Source of the DNA: Micromussa lordhowensis
Lineage: Eukaryota > Cnidaria > Anthozoa > Scleractinia > Lobophylliidae
Length of the DNA stretch: 64,000 nucleotides
Assembly (NCBI GenBank): GCA_964020085.1
Contig: OZ026607.1
Coordinates: 17,238,122-17,302,121, forward strand
Reading direction: 5' to 3'
In this document: positions 1 to 12,565 of the stretch, piece by piece
Position numbering within the stretch: position 1 is the stretch's first letter
Layout: the number at the start of each line of letters is the position of its first letter
Made by a program: the position numbers and the translations under genes
Notes under the pieces: model-generated
What the model was told of the DNA's origin: nothing
The model's database searches: none
The model's input: the letters and a program-made list of their open reading frames with translations, nothing else

Positions 1-2167
1 CACAGTCTAGGATTATCCAGATTAATGATTCACCGTTTACGCATTTGTTGCTCATTTGGATTCAGCAAAGATGAAGGAATTTGTCCGTCAAAGTACGTAC
101 TCACTTTTAGTATTCTCAGACAAAAACCGGAAATAACCTGTTTATTCACTCAAGTACCAATACAAAAGCAACAGTTGTACAACACAAATTTGCGCGGGAT
201 TACTTTTTATTGTGAAGCTTGCGGCTTACACTAATCAGAGTGAGCTGCCAATTGTGTCAAACACAAAATATTTCGCCTTGAAATGACTAAAAACTCGTAT
301 CTGAAAGTCTTGGCAAATCATCATTTATGGACAATTTTCTGTTTCACAGGATGAACAACTGGGTTTAACTATTCATTGCAAACCATAAGTGTGATAGATT
401 AAAAATTGCAAAAAAAACAAAAGTTCAAAAACCTTCATTAGCAAGATATTGGTTGACTAGTAGTACCACACTTAGATGTTGCCCAATAGCTTTTGAGATT
501 ACGCAGCTCACAAGCTGTATTTTAGGTTGAATTTTCGAAAGTGTTGATATGCAGACCTTGGACACAGATCACCACGATATTGACTGAAGGAAATTAAAAT
601 CCCTACTAATTAAATTAATTGCAATAGGCCCTAGAAATCAAATGCCGTCAATTATTCTCAGTTGCTTTATTTGTCGATTCCAGAAACTGTCGATACACTA
701 TTAGTCAAGTGGAAGCCGTTTCTAGTCTGTTTTCTCCCTCTATTGAATGCTTTACATCTAGAAAAAATCTACCATCTGACAGGTTTCGTTGTGTTAATAT
801 TAATTCAAGTGCCCATTGATTTCCTTAAAATCGTAAGTTTTGTTACTAAGGAGTTTGAACAGTGGCTACAACTCCTAGCGATGTCAATCCAACACATGGC
901 TTTTTATTTTTATGTTTTCATAAAAACGAAGGCCCAAACAGACTAGACAGCTCTCAAAGTTTCATGTGTAAGGATACCAGAAGAAGTGAAGCTGTTGTCA
1001 GGAGACTAGGCGAAAATGTTCACACGGGCAACGTGTCTCTTTAACTTTGTTGTCACACCAAACCAATTAATTATTCGTCCCTTCACAAGGCACGACAATT
1101 CAAATCTAAGACTTTGCACATTGTTTATTTAGCTCGAGCAGGCTACTGTTCGTATTTTGATTTGTTTGACCACATCTCCAAGGAATGAATTTATTATCTT
1201 TTTACGGCTAAAATCGAATTTCCTACCTTAGTAATAAGCCTTCGCAGAGCATTTTCCGCCGTCATTACAGTAATTAATTATCTCGAAGTTGTTGTTTTCA
1301 ATTAAAGCTTAAGAACTGCGCTTTAATCGATTGCGTTGGAGGGTCATTGGTGTTTTCTGAAAGACATTGTTCTTGACTGCAATTCATTTTAGAGGGTATT
1401 CGGAGATTTGTAATTTCCGTTTAGAACCTATAAATCGTTCGCATTTCATTAAAGTATTCTGGAGAAGAACTTCCCCTTTTGGTTTCCATGTAGTTGCTTC
1501 CCTTATAAACACGACTTTGTTTTCTTCCTTATTCACTCAGTTTAATCCCTAAACAAAGATATTTTTCTTTTGAAAGTGAAAATAAGACGACGATTTCTAT
1601 GAGTTGCGTTCATATTCTGGGGATGATAATTAGGTTATTGACAGGATCGAGTGCTATACAAAATACTCTTATCTCGGTTAATAAATCATATGATTTGATA
1701 CCGACGCGCCATTGGCAAACAAGCTAGAACTAAATCAAATGAAGTCCGTGAAGGTTGGAGCGGTATAATTTGATTTCGGGAAGGAAAATAACTCGGTGAA
1801 TCGCACAAACTAGCTTGCGGATGTGATCGAGATTGTTTTCGATGAATTTCAAAACAGACTATCAAAGCTTTGATTACTGTAATCCCGGATTAAAATGATA
1901 TTCACAAACGGTTGACATATGAACTATTCGCTAAGATGAGGGATTTGTCACGAGCGCGTATAAACTTGACAGGGCACGTCATTGATGTGATCAACATCTC
2001 CATAATAGAATCTGAATTAAAACTACCTCTGAAGAATGCATCGGTAAACAGCCCGAAACTCTATACAGCTTTGTCACTAAAGAATTGGCTAGTGCTTCTC
2101 TCGTACCAGTCGGGAACTCAACTTTTGCCAGCTGAAAGAGATTACTCAAAATACAACGCTGAAGGAA
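1..2167. other. Upstream flank of Msxlx-like gene A, no gene seen
   Basis: AT-rich sequence with only short open frames, none with a recognisable domain or a convincing splice pattern. It runs up to the ATG of the first homeobox gene and probably contains its 5' UTR and promoter, but I see no clear TATA box or initiator. Confidence 0.6.
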
Positions 2168-5121
2168 ATGGCGTATAGGATCAGAGATTCTGCTGATGCC
2201 AACGCTTATCAACTGCCCTCATCGTCCAAACCCTACTTGTCGTTCTCGATAGAAAATATCTTAAGCGAAGGCACATTTGGTCCACGAAACCAGCAAAGGA
2301 AAGTACACGCCCAGAAATATGAAAGTTCCAGAAAAGAGAAGGCTAAAAAGCAATCTGTGGAGAATCTCTTTACACGTCTTCCCTGGCTCGCCTACACACG
2401 GTACTGTCCACCAAAAATTCCAAGTAAGTAAAAGAGTTTTCTTTCTCGTGTATAGATTATCTTGTGTTTTTTTTTTAGTTTTAGTCTAGCTGTATGTCTT
2501 TTGTTGTTTGCATTTGACTTCCATCGATGGATTCGTCATCTCTGTATGGCACTACCGGGTCGGAAAGATTTGATCATTGTTGTTGCTATTTAGTAATAAA
2601 TTGCTGTAAAGATGAATCTAAGAAAATATCCTTTATCCTTGACATGTTTGCAGCTTTTGGAAGTGATTTTGACTTCCTCTCTGTTTCAAACTGGGTTTTA
2701 TGAGTACACGTGGATACAAAAACTGGTCGCGTTTCTTTCACGTGTGATGATCTTCATGAACAATGAACCGTAAATCGTGTGGGTGGTGTTTCATCTTTTC
2801 CAAACGACGTCTTTGTTACGTGGGATTTTCAAATAAGACTGAGGGAGGTGCTTTGATCAGTTCAGGTTCTTAATGGACTCTGTCCAAAGTCTGCTGGGCT
2901 GTTTGCACCCAAAACCGCAAATTAGGCAGATAAATTTTACATAAAAAACAGCAGGAAACTTAAACTTAAAAATTGTAAACATTTTTAACCTTACGGTTCA
3001 TAGTTCGTATGAGTAGATTAAGGTGGTTTGTGCCCTTTGTGTTGTGTAAATCTTTTATAGTTTTAACCAAACAGTTTTTCAAAGGACGTTCGTTATTCTG
3101 CCAGAACAGTTAAATCGTTCAGACGCGATACCCGGCTGTCAAAAAGCTTCCTTTAAAAAAGGAGTACCCTTTGTGCTGTTCACCGATTTTCATCGTTTTG
3201 GTATCCTATCGTATTGAAGCGTCATGTACAATATATGATCTATCTTTCTCTGTCTTCAGTCAAACGAAAAAATTCTCAAAGGAATCTAATTCAGTTTGAA
3301 AAACAGGGCTCTTATCGCTTCGTAAATAAATGAAACAACATAAAAATCGGCTTACTTTTCACATATAATAATCCAGATTCACACACAAGATTATAGTTAG
3401 CACAATCCTATCCTGAAGGGATAATTGAAGTTTGAATTTGTTCCAGATTATAAACCCGTTTCTATTAGCTTTCATTTGTGGATTTACAAGAAGTGTACAA
3501 AATCATGTTCACGAAAAAAGCTATTGAAGTCATCTTTTTCAGTGAAGTGGCTTTTTGTCTTAAAAATGATTAAGTTAATTCTTTTTTTCTGTAGACTCTT
3601 AGAATAAGTTAATGATTTCCTATCTCGAAACAATACCCTTTTCAAAGTACTTTAAGTCTTTAATCCCTATTATTACTTTTTATTATCGCCAGGTTGTTTC
3701 AAAGCAGCAGTTTTCTTTGAAAATTATTTCGTTGACTGAGCGCTGAATGTTCCGACGAATTCAAGTTTTTGACAGACTAAGGAAATGTCATTTGAACTGT
3801 ACCGACGACCAAACAGTTTACGTTTTAAGTTACTACCGTTTTGATTTTCATTTCTGTTCTTGCAAAGGACGTGTCAATTTGGTGTCAACTGTGTTTTTAA
3901 CTCCGCCGTTTGATCTGTATTGGACAAACCAACACTGTTGTAGCTCCATCTGTCTACCCTTCCCTTTACATCTGAAACAATGAAAAAGAACGTTTGTTTT
4001 ATTAGTCTCTCATTTTGCTGTAGAGAGTAACAACACGTGTCTCAGGTGTTTCATCATGCGATGATATGATTATTGGTACACCTTAGAAAAAGAAGAAATT
4101 TCAACTAATTGTTGTATCGGGTGTAAAGAAAATACGTTTTTATAGGAGGTTGTTTTCCTTGATTTGCAGTAGGCTGCTAAATGCAGTTGCTAAGATACAG
4201 TCCAGGTTGTTTGTGTACAAGCTACGATCCTTCCAAACATAAAGCTTCACATCTGGACAAGATAGGATCAAGAAAACTGGCTTTCGTCTTTTTTTACCAC
4301 AACAGAAAACACTGAACGGTGTTTCTCCTCATTATGTGTAACAATGTGTTATTTTTTGTATAGTACAGTAAGCGTTCTTTGAGCAATGCTTCTATTGAGA
4401 GCGCGAGTTACTTTTCTATAGCCATCGGCTATTCCATTCCCACATCATGGACTAAAGGTAGATTTCATCAGTAAAGCAGCAGACCATCATATCTGGTTTA
4501 TCACTGACTACAACAAGACATTAAAAAGGTACCAAAACCCGAAAACGCTTAAAAACAACTCGCTTTTGGCTCCATTTTGATCTTCTCGTGTTCTTCCAGC
4601 TACCCACGTCACGTGATTACCTGGCCGATAAACCACAGGTGGGCTCCAATGTGAAACGGTTCCAGGATGCTCGTCGTCTCGCTCTAGACACTCCAAGATT
4701 GGTCTCCTTTGGGGATTTAAATCAAATTTCCGACGAGCATTCGCGACCTTTTTACAGGGAATTCCTCCCCGGGATAAACCATTCATATTGGTGGTCTGTT
4801 GATTATATCGATCCTTTTTCTCGCCTTGAAAACAAAGCTGATACATCGCTTTTCGTGTCTGCAGGATCCAAACCTCGGAAAGGTTCTCGACGACATAAAT
4901 TAGACAGAAATCCAAGAATCCCATTCTCTACTTCACAGTTGGCTGCATTGGAAGCCAAATTTATTCAGACCCAGTACCTGTCGGGCTCAGAAGTGCGTGA
5001 CTTATCATCCACGCTGAGAGTCACGGAGCACAGAGTGAAGATTTGGTTCCAGAACAGGAGAGCGCGCGAAAAGAAATCTCAAGCAGCGAACGCCGAAAAC
5101 TCGGGGTCACCACAAAGATAA
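2168..5121 (+). CDS. msxlx: Msx-like (Msxlx-type) homeobox gene A
   Basis: Predicted homeodomain transcription factor of 170 residues in two exons, 2168-2423 and 4865-5121. The intron has a GTAAGT donor and a TCTGCAG acceptor and is phase 1; the same junction occurs in the paralogue at 8521-9666. Exon 1 has an EH1-like motif, LSFSIENIL (about residues 24-32), the type that recruits Groucho/TLE co-repressors, and ends in [15 protein letters not shown] (71-85). The homeodomain spans about 99-158, with R5, P7, F8, Q12, L16, W48, F49, Q50, N51 and R53. The R-x-P-F start with Pro7 is typical of Msx and Msxlx proteins. Position 44, usually Gln, is Arg. The likely role is a nuclear repressor. A plain Msx or another ANTP-class assignment is possible; linkage to NK2 genes favours Msxlx. 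The homeodomain is certain, the subfamily less so. Confidence 0.85.
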
Positions 5122-5190
5122 AGTCTTTTGTTTAATATTACGGATATCGTAGAAATAATTTTAGAAACCTTTTTGGTTTTCGTTTTATTC

Positions 5191-5196
5191 ATTAAA
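5191..5196 (+). promoter_or_regulatory. Candidate polyadenylation signal of Msxlx-like gene A
   Basis: An ATTAAA hexamer lies about 70 bases after the TAA stop of the first homeobox gene, just before a fold-back element. It is a common variant poly(A) signal; use is inferred from position only. Confidence 0.35.
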
Positions 5197-5227
5197 TACA
5201 TACCATAGAATAAGAATTGGTAGTTGT

Positions 5228-5572
5228 AGGTTCAATAGACCTTTTTCCCGATACGGCGGCCATCTTGAATTCTATTGTTTTGACTGAGAAATTATGGGCT
5301 GCCGAGGGGGCAATCGCTGGAAAATTTATCGTATACACAGCTTTCAGGATAAATTTTTACTGTTTGTCTCTCATATTCCATAACAAATATTACAAGCGTT
5401 ACATCTTTCCGTCACGATATTTGGCAGTTGTTCCTAGGTTATCGAAAAATTATTGTTAAAAGTTATCACGCCACAGTATTCTTTTTAATTATTTCTCATC
5501 TGCCCCCTGGGCATCCCATAATTTCCTCGGAATTCAAGATGGCCGCCGTATCGGTAAAAAGGTCTATTAAAT
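5228..5572. mobile_element. MITE-like element with long terminal inverted repeats
   Basis: The left end starts with CAATAGACCTTTTTCCCGAT and continues into a CGGCGGCCATCTTGAATTC stretch. The right end is its near-perfect reverse complement. Further in, GAAATTATGGGCTGCC near 5287 pairs with GGGCATCCCATAATTTCC near 5509, so the inverted arms exceed 70 bases. There is no transposase frame inside. A non-autonomous DNA transposon inserted just downstream of the homeobox gene is the best reading. Confidence 0.8.
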
Positions 5573-5696
5573 CACTTTTTCATGTCTTCTTAGCACTGCT
5601 CATGACAAAGATAAATGGAAACTGAAACTCAAACGTCGTGGGTATTTATTTAGCTATTTTGAGAAGAGATAAACTAACTTGGATATTGTGATTTAA

Positions 5697-5890
5697 GGGG
5701 TTGGGCTCTGAATTGAGGGCTCTGTGTTCGAGCTCTGGCCAGATTCATGGGCAAGACACTAACTCTTATAGTGACTCCCTTCTGCTAGGTGTATAAATGT
5801 GTCGTGGTGAATTGTTGACGTAAACCTGAGAAAAAAAGTCTATGATAACCTGTAATGGACTAGCATCGACTGAATCCATGGAAACTGACG
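5697..5890 (+). mobile_element. tRNA-derived SINE copy, + orientation
   Basis: Contains a pol III B-box-like GTTCGAGCTCTGGCC. A body follows with AGGTGTATAAATG and, at its end, ATGGACTAGCATCG. The same body occurs in reverse orientation near 16620-16875 (AGGTGTATAATGGGTACC, GATGGACTAGCATCCC). Two diverged copies with a B box support a SINE family. The exact ends are uncertain. Confidence 0.6.
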
Positions 5891-6059
5891 TTACCCATGG
5901 TTACGGAAGTCGGGCCTCAAGACTCGTGTCATCATCACCATCAGTGCTTTAGACGCCAAGTGACGCAAAGGGCATCCATTCCTGCTAGCCCTTTGTAAGC
6001 CGCGAGGCTTGCTCCCAGTTAAGGTTTAGAGCGTGAAGAGCTGCCTTTGCTTCCTCCTC

Positions 6060-6176
6060 CAGGTGGGGACGCCAGGGGGTAAAAGACAAAGAGGCCGTCC
6101 CAAATCCATCAGGCTCATATGCAGAAGGACCTTAATGACCGAGTGTCAGCAGTCTCTTTTGCTTAAAGCACAATAA
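6060..6176 (+). mobile_element. Possible relic of the 3' end of a non-LTR retrotransposon ORF
   Basis: One frame reads GTPGGKRQRGRPK followed by a short Arg-rich tract and a stop. Basic 'GKR.RGRPK' segments are common after the reverse transcriptase domain in LINE ORF2 proteins. No reverse transcriptase motifs remain upstream. This is a weak call from a short motif. Confidence 0.3.
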
Positions 6177-8520
6177 CATTTTCCAGCTATTTCCTTCACT
6201 TCATGGGTACCTGTTCTCTTTTGTTATTAAATCAATATAAGTCACGATAAAAGATAAAATAAAATTCATTCAGATAAGAAAAGATAGCTTGACACGAGAT
6301 AACAAGATGGCAGATAAGATTCAACAACCCAGAATCCGTTCAGGTCTATAAGATAACGAACAAAGGATTCGTTGAGAAGGCCTCTAAGAGGGGTCGTCAA
6401 AGTTCAATACTCTCATGTCTTTCAGATGAGCTTTCTTTATGTAGATGGGAAATCAAAGGAAACAGTAACCCCATACACTTGCTGATTGAAGAATAGCGGC
6501 TTGTGGATTCTTGTGTTATCATAAAATAAGTTTGTAACATTGAGAAGTAAGGTCTTGTAACGTGAATAAAACCCTCTGCATGTGGTGTGTAACACAAAAC
6601 ACGTAATTCAACGTTCGAGTAAAAGAGTTCAACTTTACTTGTAGACCTTACACCGACAATTGTCCCGTTAATATATTCGAAATGGCTGGCTAAACCATAA
6701 GGGCTATCTGAAGACTGATTTGTTAACTCATGAGTGCTAACTATCCGTGATGAATCCTGTAACATGGCGCAAAAGGAATCTTCCTTGTCCAGCTTCACGC
6801 GTGGCCAAAGTGTAAAAATCGAGCAAACTGCATTTTTTTTAATTTGACGAACTGTCATTGGAATAGGGTTATTGATACTCACAGACGATTAGTAGGCTAG
6901 AATCTATAACCAAAAAAGTTCAAGGTTTCCTCGATAACTTTTTATGGTTCTGCTAAATAATAAAACTTGATCTTTCAAATTGTGAGTCTGCACTTAAAGA
7001 AAATTTCTAGTACACGTGGATAGCTGCAGGTACGTGGGTGAATGCAGCCATGATTTCTGAGGTTAATCCAGTACAGTGCATGGTATATTCAGCAGTGCGG
7101 CTCCTGTGTAGTCGGTATAAGCCTTATACAAAGATTGAGTAAGTAAAACTATTTCGGTCGAGCAAATCCACGCCCTTAAGGTAAACATTGAATCTGGAAC
7201 TTATAATTTGAATACTAAAGTCATCTATGAAATATACCTCCTTACGGTTGTCTCTTATTCAAGTGATTGAGAGCGGATTAAGAGAGCGCCATATGTCTGG
7301 CTCTCTTAGGTAGCTTGGATAAATCCACTTTTTTATGTTTGAGAGCACCTTTGTGTGGGTGTGTGTTGGAATACATACCAAGTGCAACTGAATGCACAAG
7401 ACACTGTCGAGGACGAGAGGTGTTTCGACGGTGTATGTGTTGTTCAAAGAACAGACTCCTCAGCTGAGACTGTCTTGGTGTCTGTTCTAAAACGTTTTTC
7501 ATAGTAGCGTCATTTGCACAACAATGAATCTTGAGGTTATCTGAGAAGGATAAACCGATGATCATCACAAACATACTACATACACACACAACATACTTAT
7601 TCCAATAAAATGAGCAATCAAACATTTCCGGTGCTTCAATACTCTCTTCTAGACTTGTATTAGCTTATAACATTGTCAGTGATCTCGTAATGTATTCTAA
7701 GAATTTCGCGTTGGTGATATTTGTTTACCGTTCATTATCTGGTTGGTAATAACTGCGCGTGTGATAATTTAATCTTCTCAGTGGTTAACAGACAAGCTGT
7801 CACTCTTTGCATCTATACTCGTATGAATAGACTCGACAGCGGTATTGAACCCACGAATGGCCACGTCCCAAAATGCAAACTAAATCAGGATCGCTTTAAC
7901 CACAGAAGAACAGACTTAAGCTCTTCATTAACTTTGCATTTAAACTTAGGAATAAAGTGATTAAGTTTACAGACAGAATAAACTGCTGGAGGTCGGAGCA
8001 GCTGTGTAGGATTGGACTGTTGTGCTTGTTTTTTTTGCACGATCTTTGAGGTCGCATAACTAAATGGCTTTGCGAGGGCAGTTCACCACGATGGAAAACG
8101 AAGGTGCAGGAAATATTCCTTCCTGACCATGATGTAGGAAAAGTTCCTTCCTGACCACTGCGCACGCGCAACAGATGAAAAACTAGCATCGATTTTGTGC
8201 TATTTATGCTCTGTATGCCCTTTTTTAAAAGAAACTAACATATTTCACTAATACATTTCGGCAGATTTTGTTTCTTACCCGATACCCTCAATACTATACT
8301 GTTAACGGTTATGTTTTGACTCTAAACGTCAACACTAACTATATGGTTATATGACTATTAAGTGTCCGTTTTAAAACTGTCCATAGACAGATGTGGAGAC
8401 AGAAATTAATTAAACCATACTATCACCGATACTTAACTTACTGTCAACTGCATCCAATATTATGTTTTCTAACTCTCGTTCACGTACAGATGGATTATTG
8501 GCAAGGTAATACAAAATTGA

Positions 8521-9666
8521 CTACGCGTGATATCTAAATCCTTTGTACAGACCACAGTCAAAGCAACTTGATAGATGGGTTTGTGGCAAGTTTGATGTAC
8601 TCTGCCATCCATTACTGTTTGAACAAGTACTATATTGCAACTCGAGTGCAAACCTCAGTGAGAAACTGGGATGTATTCTCTCATAACGTGGACAAGTAAA
8701 ATGTGATGGGCATTGAATGATGTTTCCATTGATTTTCTTCTGAGGCTCTTCACGGACTTTAGTCTCAACACACATGCCATTTATAGTTTGATGGCCAACG
8801 TCACGGGTCATCTTCTTGGACTTCTTTTTTTCCCTTGCACGGCGGTTTTGAAACCAAATCTTGATGCGGTTCCCTGGAAGCTTTAGCATTGCAGAAAGCT
8901 GTGATACTTTGGCTGCGGTAACGTAGTGAGTGTCCTCGTAGCTTTTCTCCAACTGCAGGAGCTGCTCTGTTGAAAATGGAACTCTTGGGCTGCCACTTAC
9001 CTTCCTTCTGTTGACAGGCTTACGATTTCTTGACCCTGCAACAAATTGCAAATATTTCCTTAACTTTCAACGTTGTAGCTGTTTTCGTATCTTTCTCTAC
9101 GTCCACTTTGTGTCCGTCCAGCTTTTGTTCTTTTGTTAAGTTTCTCATGCTGTCGTGGCTATGACAGGACATCGGTCCTCAAGTCACTTGCCCTCGTGCC
9201 TGAAAGAATGTCTCGTCAAGAATACTGAGGCCGCTGGAGGAAGGCCCATGCATACATTCTGGATTCCCTATTTAGCTTAGTATTTTACTTTCTTAATGAT
9301 ATTTCGTAAATCTTCTTCCCGTCTTAAATTTACTAAGAGACAATTCTTCAGTTGTTATTGGCACTTCCCGTAATACAACTCTTAATTTACAAAGAAGTGC
9401 TAACCATTGAGAATACAAAGCTTTCAAACCTTACTTGGGATTTTCGGGGGAGAATACCGCGTGTACGCCAACCATGGAAGATCGCTTGTTACCGTTCTCT
9501 CCGCAGGTACAGGCGTTCCTTCTTGAACCCCTTCAGTTTCCTTGCTGGGAACACGTTCGGAAGAAAGCAACTCCTTCACAGGTTTTTCTTCCTTGAGAAT
9601 ATTTTCGATTGAGAAGTTTAGATCAGGTTTAGCATCCGTCATGCTATGGTTCTTTTGTGGCTTCAT
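8521..9666 (-). CDS. msxlx: Msx-like (Msxlx-type) homeobox gene B
   Basis: Second Msxlx-like factor, 248 residues, read leftward from an ATG at 9666. Exons are 9435-9666 and 8521-9035. The phase-1 intron of 399 bases has a GTAAGG donor and TTGCAG acceptor and sits exactly where the intron of gene A (2168-5121) sits. Exon 1 carries the EH1-like LNFSIENIL (about 16-24) and ends with [15 protein letters not shown] (63-77), nearly identical to gene A. The homeodomain is about 91-150, starting R-V-P-F-S-T and ending [13 protein letters not shown]; Tyr replaces Phe at position 20 and Arg replaces Gln at 44. The 98-residue tail after it has no recognised motif and is much longer than in gene A. The two genes face each other tail to tail about 3.4 kb apart, which fits an inverted local duplication. 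Family assignment carries the same uncertainty as gene A. Confidence 0.86.
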
Positions 9667-11350
9667 ACTGCTTTAGGAGAAATTTTGGGCATGAAAAATG
9701 TTTACTGCATTATTGAAATAAATGAGCTTTTGTTGAGCAGTTTCAAAAGCCTGAAGAATGTCATTTACTTAATGTATATTTACACTTAGTACAACTTTTG
9801 ACAAGCTTTCATTACTAGCAGATGAACGTGTGGACTTAGACGTAATGTACTTATAATCCTTGTCCTTGCTCTCTGGCCGCGCAAACGTGATTCGCTTTAA
9901 TCTCAACGAAAGCTGGGTAATCTGTGATATTTTGCGTTCGTGCCTTAAAACTACCCCTTCATAAAAACAGATTACTTCAAGCTAATGTCATGGCTTTAAA
10001 ACTATGTCTTGTTTACCAAGGCGGCCTTTACAAAGTACGGTGTTACTTTCAACACGATTGAATGAAGACCTATCCATTAGGGTGATAGTAGAAACTAGCC
10101 GCGAAGTAAACAAAGATTGATGGGCATTCGTTTGATTTTGTCTCATACAAAAAGCGACCGACGCAACCTTATACACGCAAAGCATCCCTTTCGGGGATTC
10201 ATTGTTTTTCCGGTATTGCTGTTAATCCCACAATAAAGGTATAAATTTGACAAGTTTGATTATACTGGACGTATTTATCATTCACCTCCCAGCGAAATTC
10301 CCGTCTAACCCGTTTCAAGAGATCATTCATTAAAACACTTCATGCACGCGTAGCTGTTACCTTGTCATTATCTACAACTCACGAAGCGTTGCACCGTAAT
10401 ACAGGGTCGCACCCCGGACCATTAAAAACGTTTTGCCAACTGCGGCATTTTGCACGTGGAACCCAAACTGTTTCTTTTCTTGCTGATAAAGCAATGAACC
10501 GACGAAAATGACACTGAGCCTGACACTGTTTCCCGGAATTCTGGTCGCTTAGCCTCATTGAGGTCCCGATTATGCGGGTTCGTCTGGCAGCATGCATGTC
10601 GCCAGGTTGTTAACTGGACTGTGAAGCAACGACTTGTATATAGACACAGGATCATCCGAATACCCTTAGTTACTCAACGTCAGTTTAGTTTCATATTCCG
10701 AGGGAAGGTTGAGCGGCGGCTGAGATTAAAAAAGTGTCCGCCAGTAAAACTATTTTTTTCATCTTAGCAGCGGTGTAAACATAGAACAAGTTTAATCGTG
10801 GTTCATTTTATTAATTGTTACCACAGAGTGCACCTTAAATGTGTCTACCCTTTACTTTATAAAAAAGTAGTTTTTGTAATAAACTATAGTACTCAATGAA
10901 TATATTTCCCACAAGGCCTTCATCAGGTTCACGTAGTAGATCTTGCTGCATGTGCACGCGGGCGCGAATAACAAAATATGATCTCGGAGCAGATTGACTG
11001 GGTACAAGTTTCTAACTAAAGCAAAGTTGTTGTCTGCAACTCTGGTAATCTTTCTGCTTTCAGGGCAGGGTTGAGGGGGTACGCTTAAAAGGGAGAGAGT
11101 GCTATTTCAAAGGAGTAGGTACAAGGTTGTTACAAACTTCTAGCTAAAGTAAAGCTATCGTAACCTATTACCCCTATAACCCCTTTGGTCTTTAGGGCGG
11201 GGCTCGAAGAGAGGGAGGGGGGAGCGTTGAGAAAAGTGGAAGTCCTATTTCAAATGATAAATCAGTAAGAAAGCATGGGAATATACATTTCATATTTGCA
11301 TCGCATCACGTTTGATTTTATTTATTTTTTTACGTTACATCACACTTCAT

Positions 11351-11445
11351 TTAAGAAATAGAAAACATGTGCCGTGTTTCTATCGAGTTATAGAAACACG
11401 AGTGAAAGTTTGGGCCGGGAGAACGAGAAATGCTGTGGGAACACG

Positions 11446-11476
<31 letters not shown>

Positions 11477-11549
11477 GAGTTCTCCCAAACTTCACTCGTG
11501 TTTCTATAACTCGATAGGAACACGGAGAACATGTTTTCTATTTCTTTTA
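11351..11549. mobile_element. Fold-back (MITE-like) element
   Basis: The left arm contains GTTTCTATCGAGTTATAGAA then ACACGAGTG. The right arm contains CACTCGTG then TTTCTATAACTCGATAGGAA. The arms pair over almost the whole 200 bases around a GCAGGC centre, and the outer ends GAAATAGAAAACATG and CATGTTTTCTATTTC also pair. A single arm-like fragment, ATCGAGTTATAGAAACACG, recurs near 11666. Confidence 0.8.
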
Positions 11550-12462
11550 GAAAATACCGCGACGAAGAAAAAAAAACCAACTTGTTTACTTCGATCATCA
11601 AAATGTAAATTCTCTTTGTTCGTGCCATCATTACGTCAACAGCTCGTGCTAGTTCTCTGTTTATATCGAGTTATAGAAACACGGTTTTAAACCAATCAGC
11701 GTGCGTATTTGCTTTGGGTTATTTTCTAATAACAATTTAACAGGCAAGAAGTAACTGGGAGGTGATCAAAAAACACGAATTACCTCCCTGGATAAAAAAG
11801 TGCTTCTCAGCCAAGGTCATTAAATAAGATAGAAGATTAGTAACTCGTAGATAGTGTGGATCATTGTGGAAACTTTCTAGATTCTGTTACACAGTTGTTT
11901 CTGTGGAGTAAGGCGGGGATTGAAAGTTAATTAACTTGAAACAGTATGGTAGAAACTAAGAATAGTATTCAAAATTGTACAGTTGTAGTGAAGTGGTTTG
12001 TTTTCTCCGGCGATACTTTCTGCAAGTTTGAACAGGTTTCGCCATCACTTCTAGTTATTCTTTAGCATTTACGTCTGTAAGGTATTTTGCGTGGTTTTCA
12101 TATTCTTGTGAACCTCAACACTTCAGGAAGCAATTAGCAGGTGCACACCAGACATCCATATAAAGCCATAGGTATGTACACAAATGTTAGCATGTAACCT
12201 TGGAAACTGGAGCAAGACCCTGTGCTTTTAATTCCTGCCACGAATACACCATTCGATCCTACAACGAATTAAAAGAGGCGGTTAAAAAGTCACGATGGTA
12301 ATACGGCATCCATGTAGTGGGTACATTGTAGACTTAATTACTGTTCCCCAGGAAATAGTCAGTTTTGTTTCTCTGGGGAATAGTAATTGAGTGTTTTGAT
12401 ATAGAGCTGGAGCTAAGTGTAAAGTAATACGGCAAGAAGAATTACCCCCGAGTTAGCGGAAC

Positions 12463-12565
12463 CTTTGATTAGTGGGGGAACGGGCAACAATTAGAATTAA
12501 GCCATTGCCACGTGACCATTAAACAACCAATAACAACACACGTTAGATTCAACTAAACTCCAGCC
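12463..12565. repeat. Dispersed repeat, copy 1
   Basis: Shares an ordered series of blocks with 24421-24532: a GCGGGC/ACGGGC GACAA block, TTAGCCATTNCCACGTGACC, a CAACCAATNNNNNACACG-like block and TAGATTCAACTAAAC. Two copies about 12 kb apart indicate an interspersed, probably non-coding element. Confidence 0.6.

Larger units (their letters stand above)
5573..8520. other. Gap between the convergent Msxlx-like genes
   Basis: Apart from the SINE and possible LINE relic, I see no gene here. There is a 161-codon open frame on the - strand (6397-6882) that begins with GTG, and a 115-codon frame (7278-7625, - strand) that opens with a hydrophobic, signal-like stretch. Neither has a recognisable domain. 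The shorter one overlaps CA-rich simple sequence. Confidence 0.5.

Noticed and set aside
4508..4924. 138-codon open frame on the - strand opposite exon 2 of Msxlx-like gene A
   Set aside because: It overlaps the homeobox exon and its upstream intron; the + strand reading has a clear homeodomain, so this is a shadow frame.
5725..5745. tRNA-like B box that might mark a tRNA gene
   Set aside because: No cloverleaf can be formed around it and the flanking body matches a SINE copy elsewhere in the window.
7278..7625. Frame with a hydrophobic start considered as a secreted peptide gene
   Set aside because: The hydrophobic stretch overlaps CA/TG simple sequence, there are no convincing cleavage repeats or cysteine pattern, and no partner exon could be confirmed.
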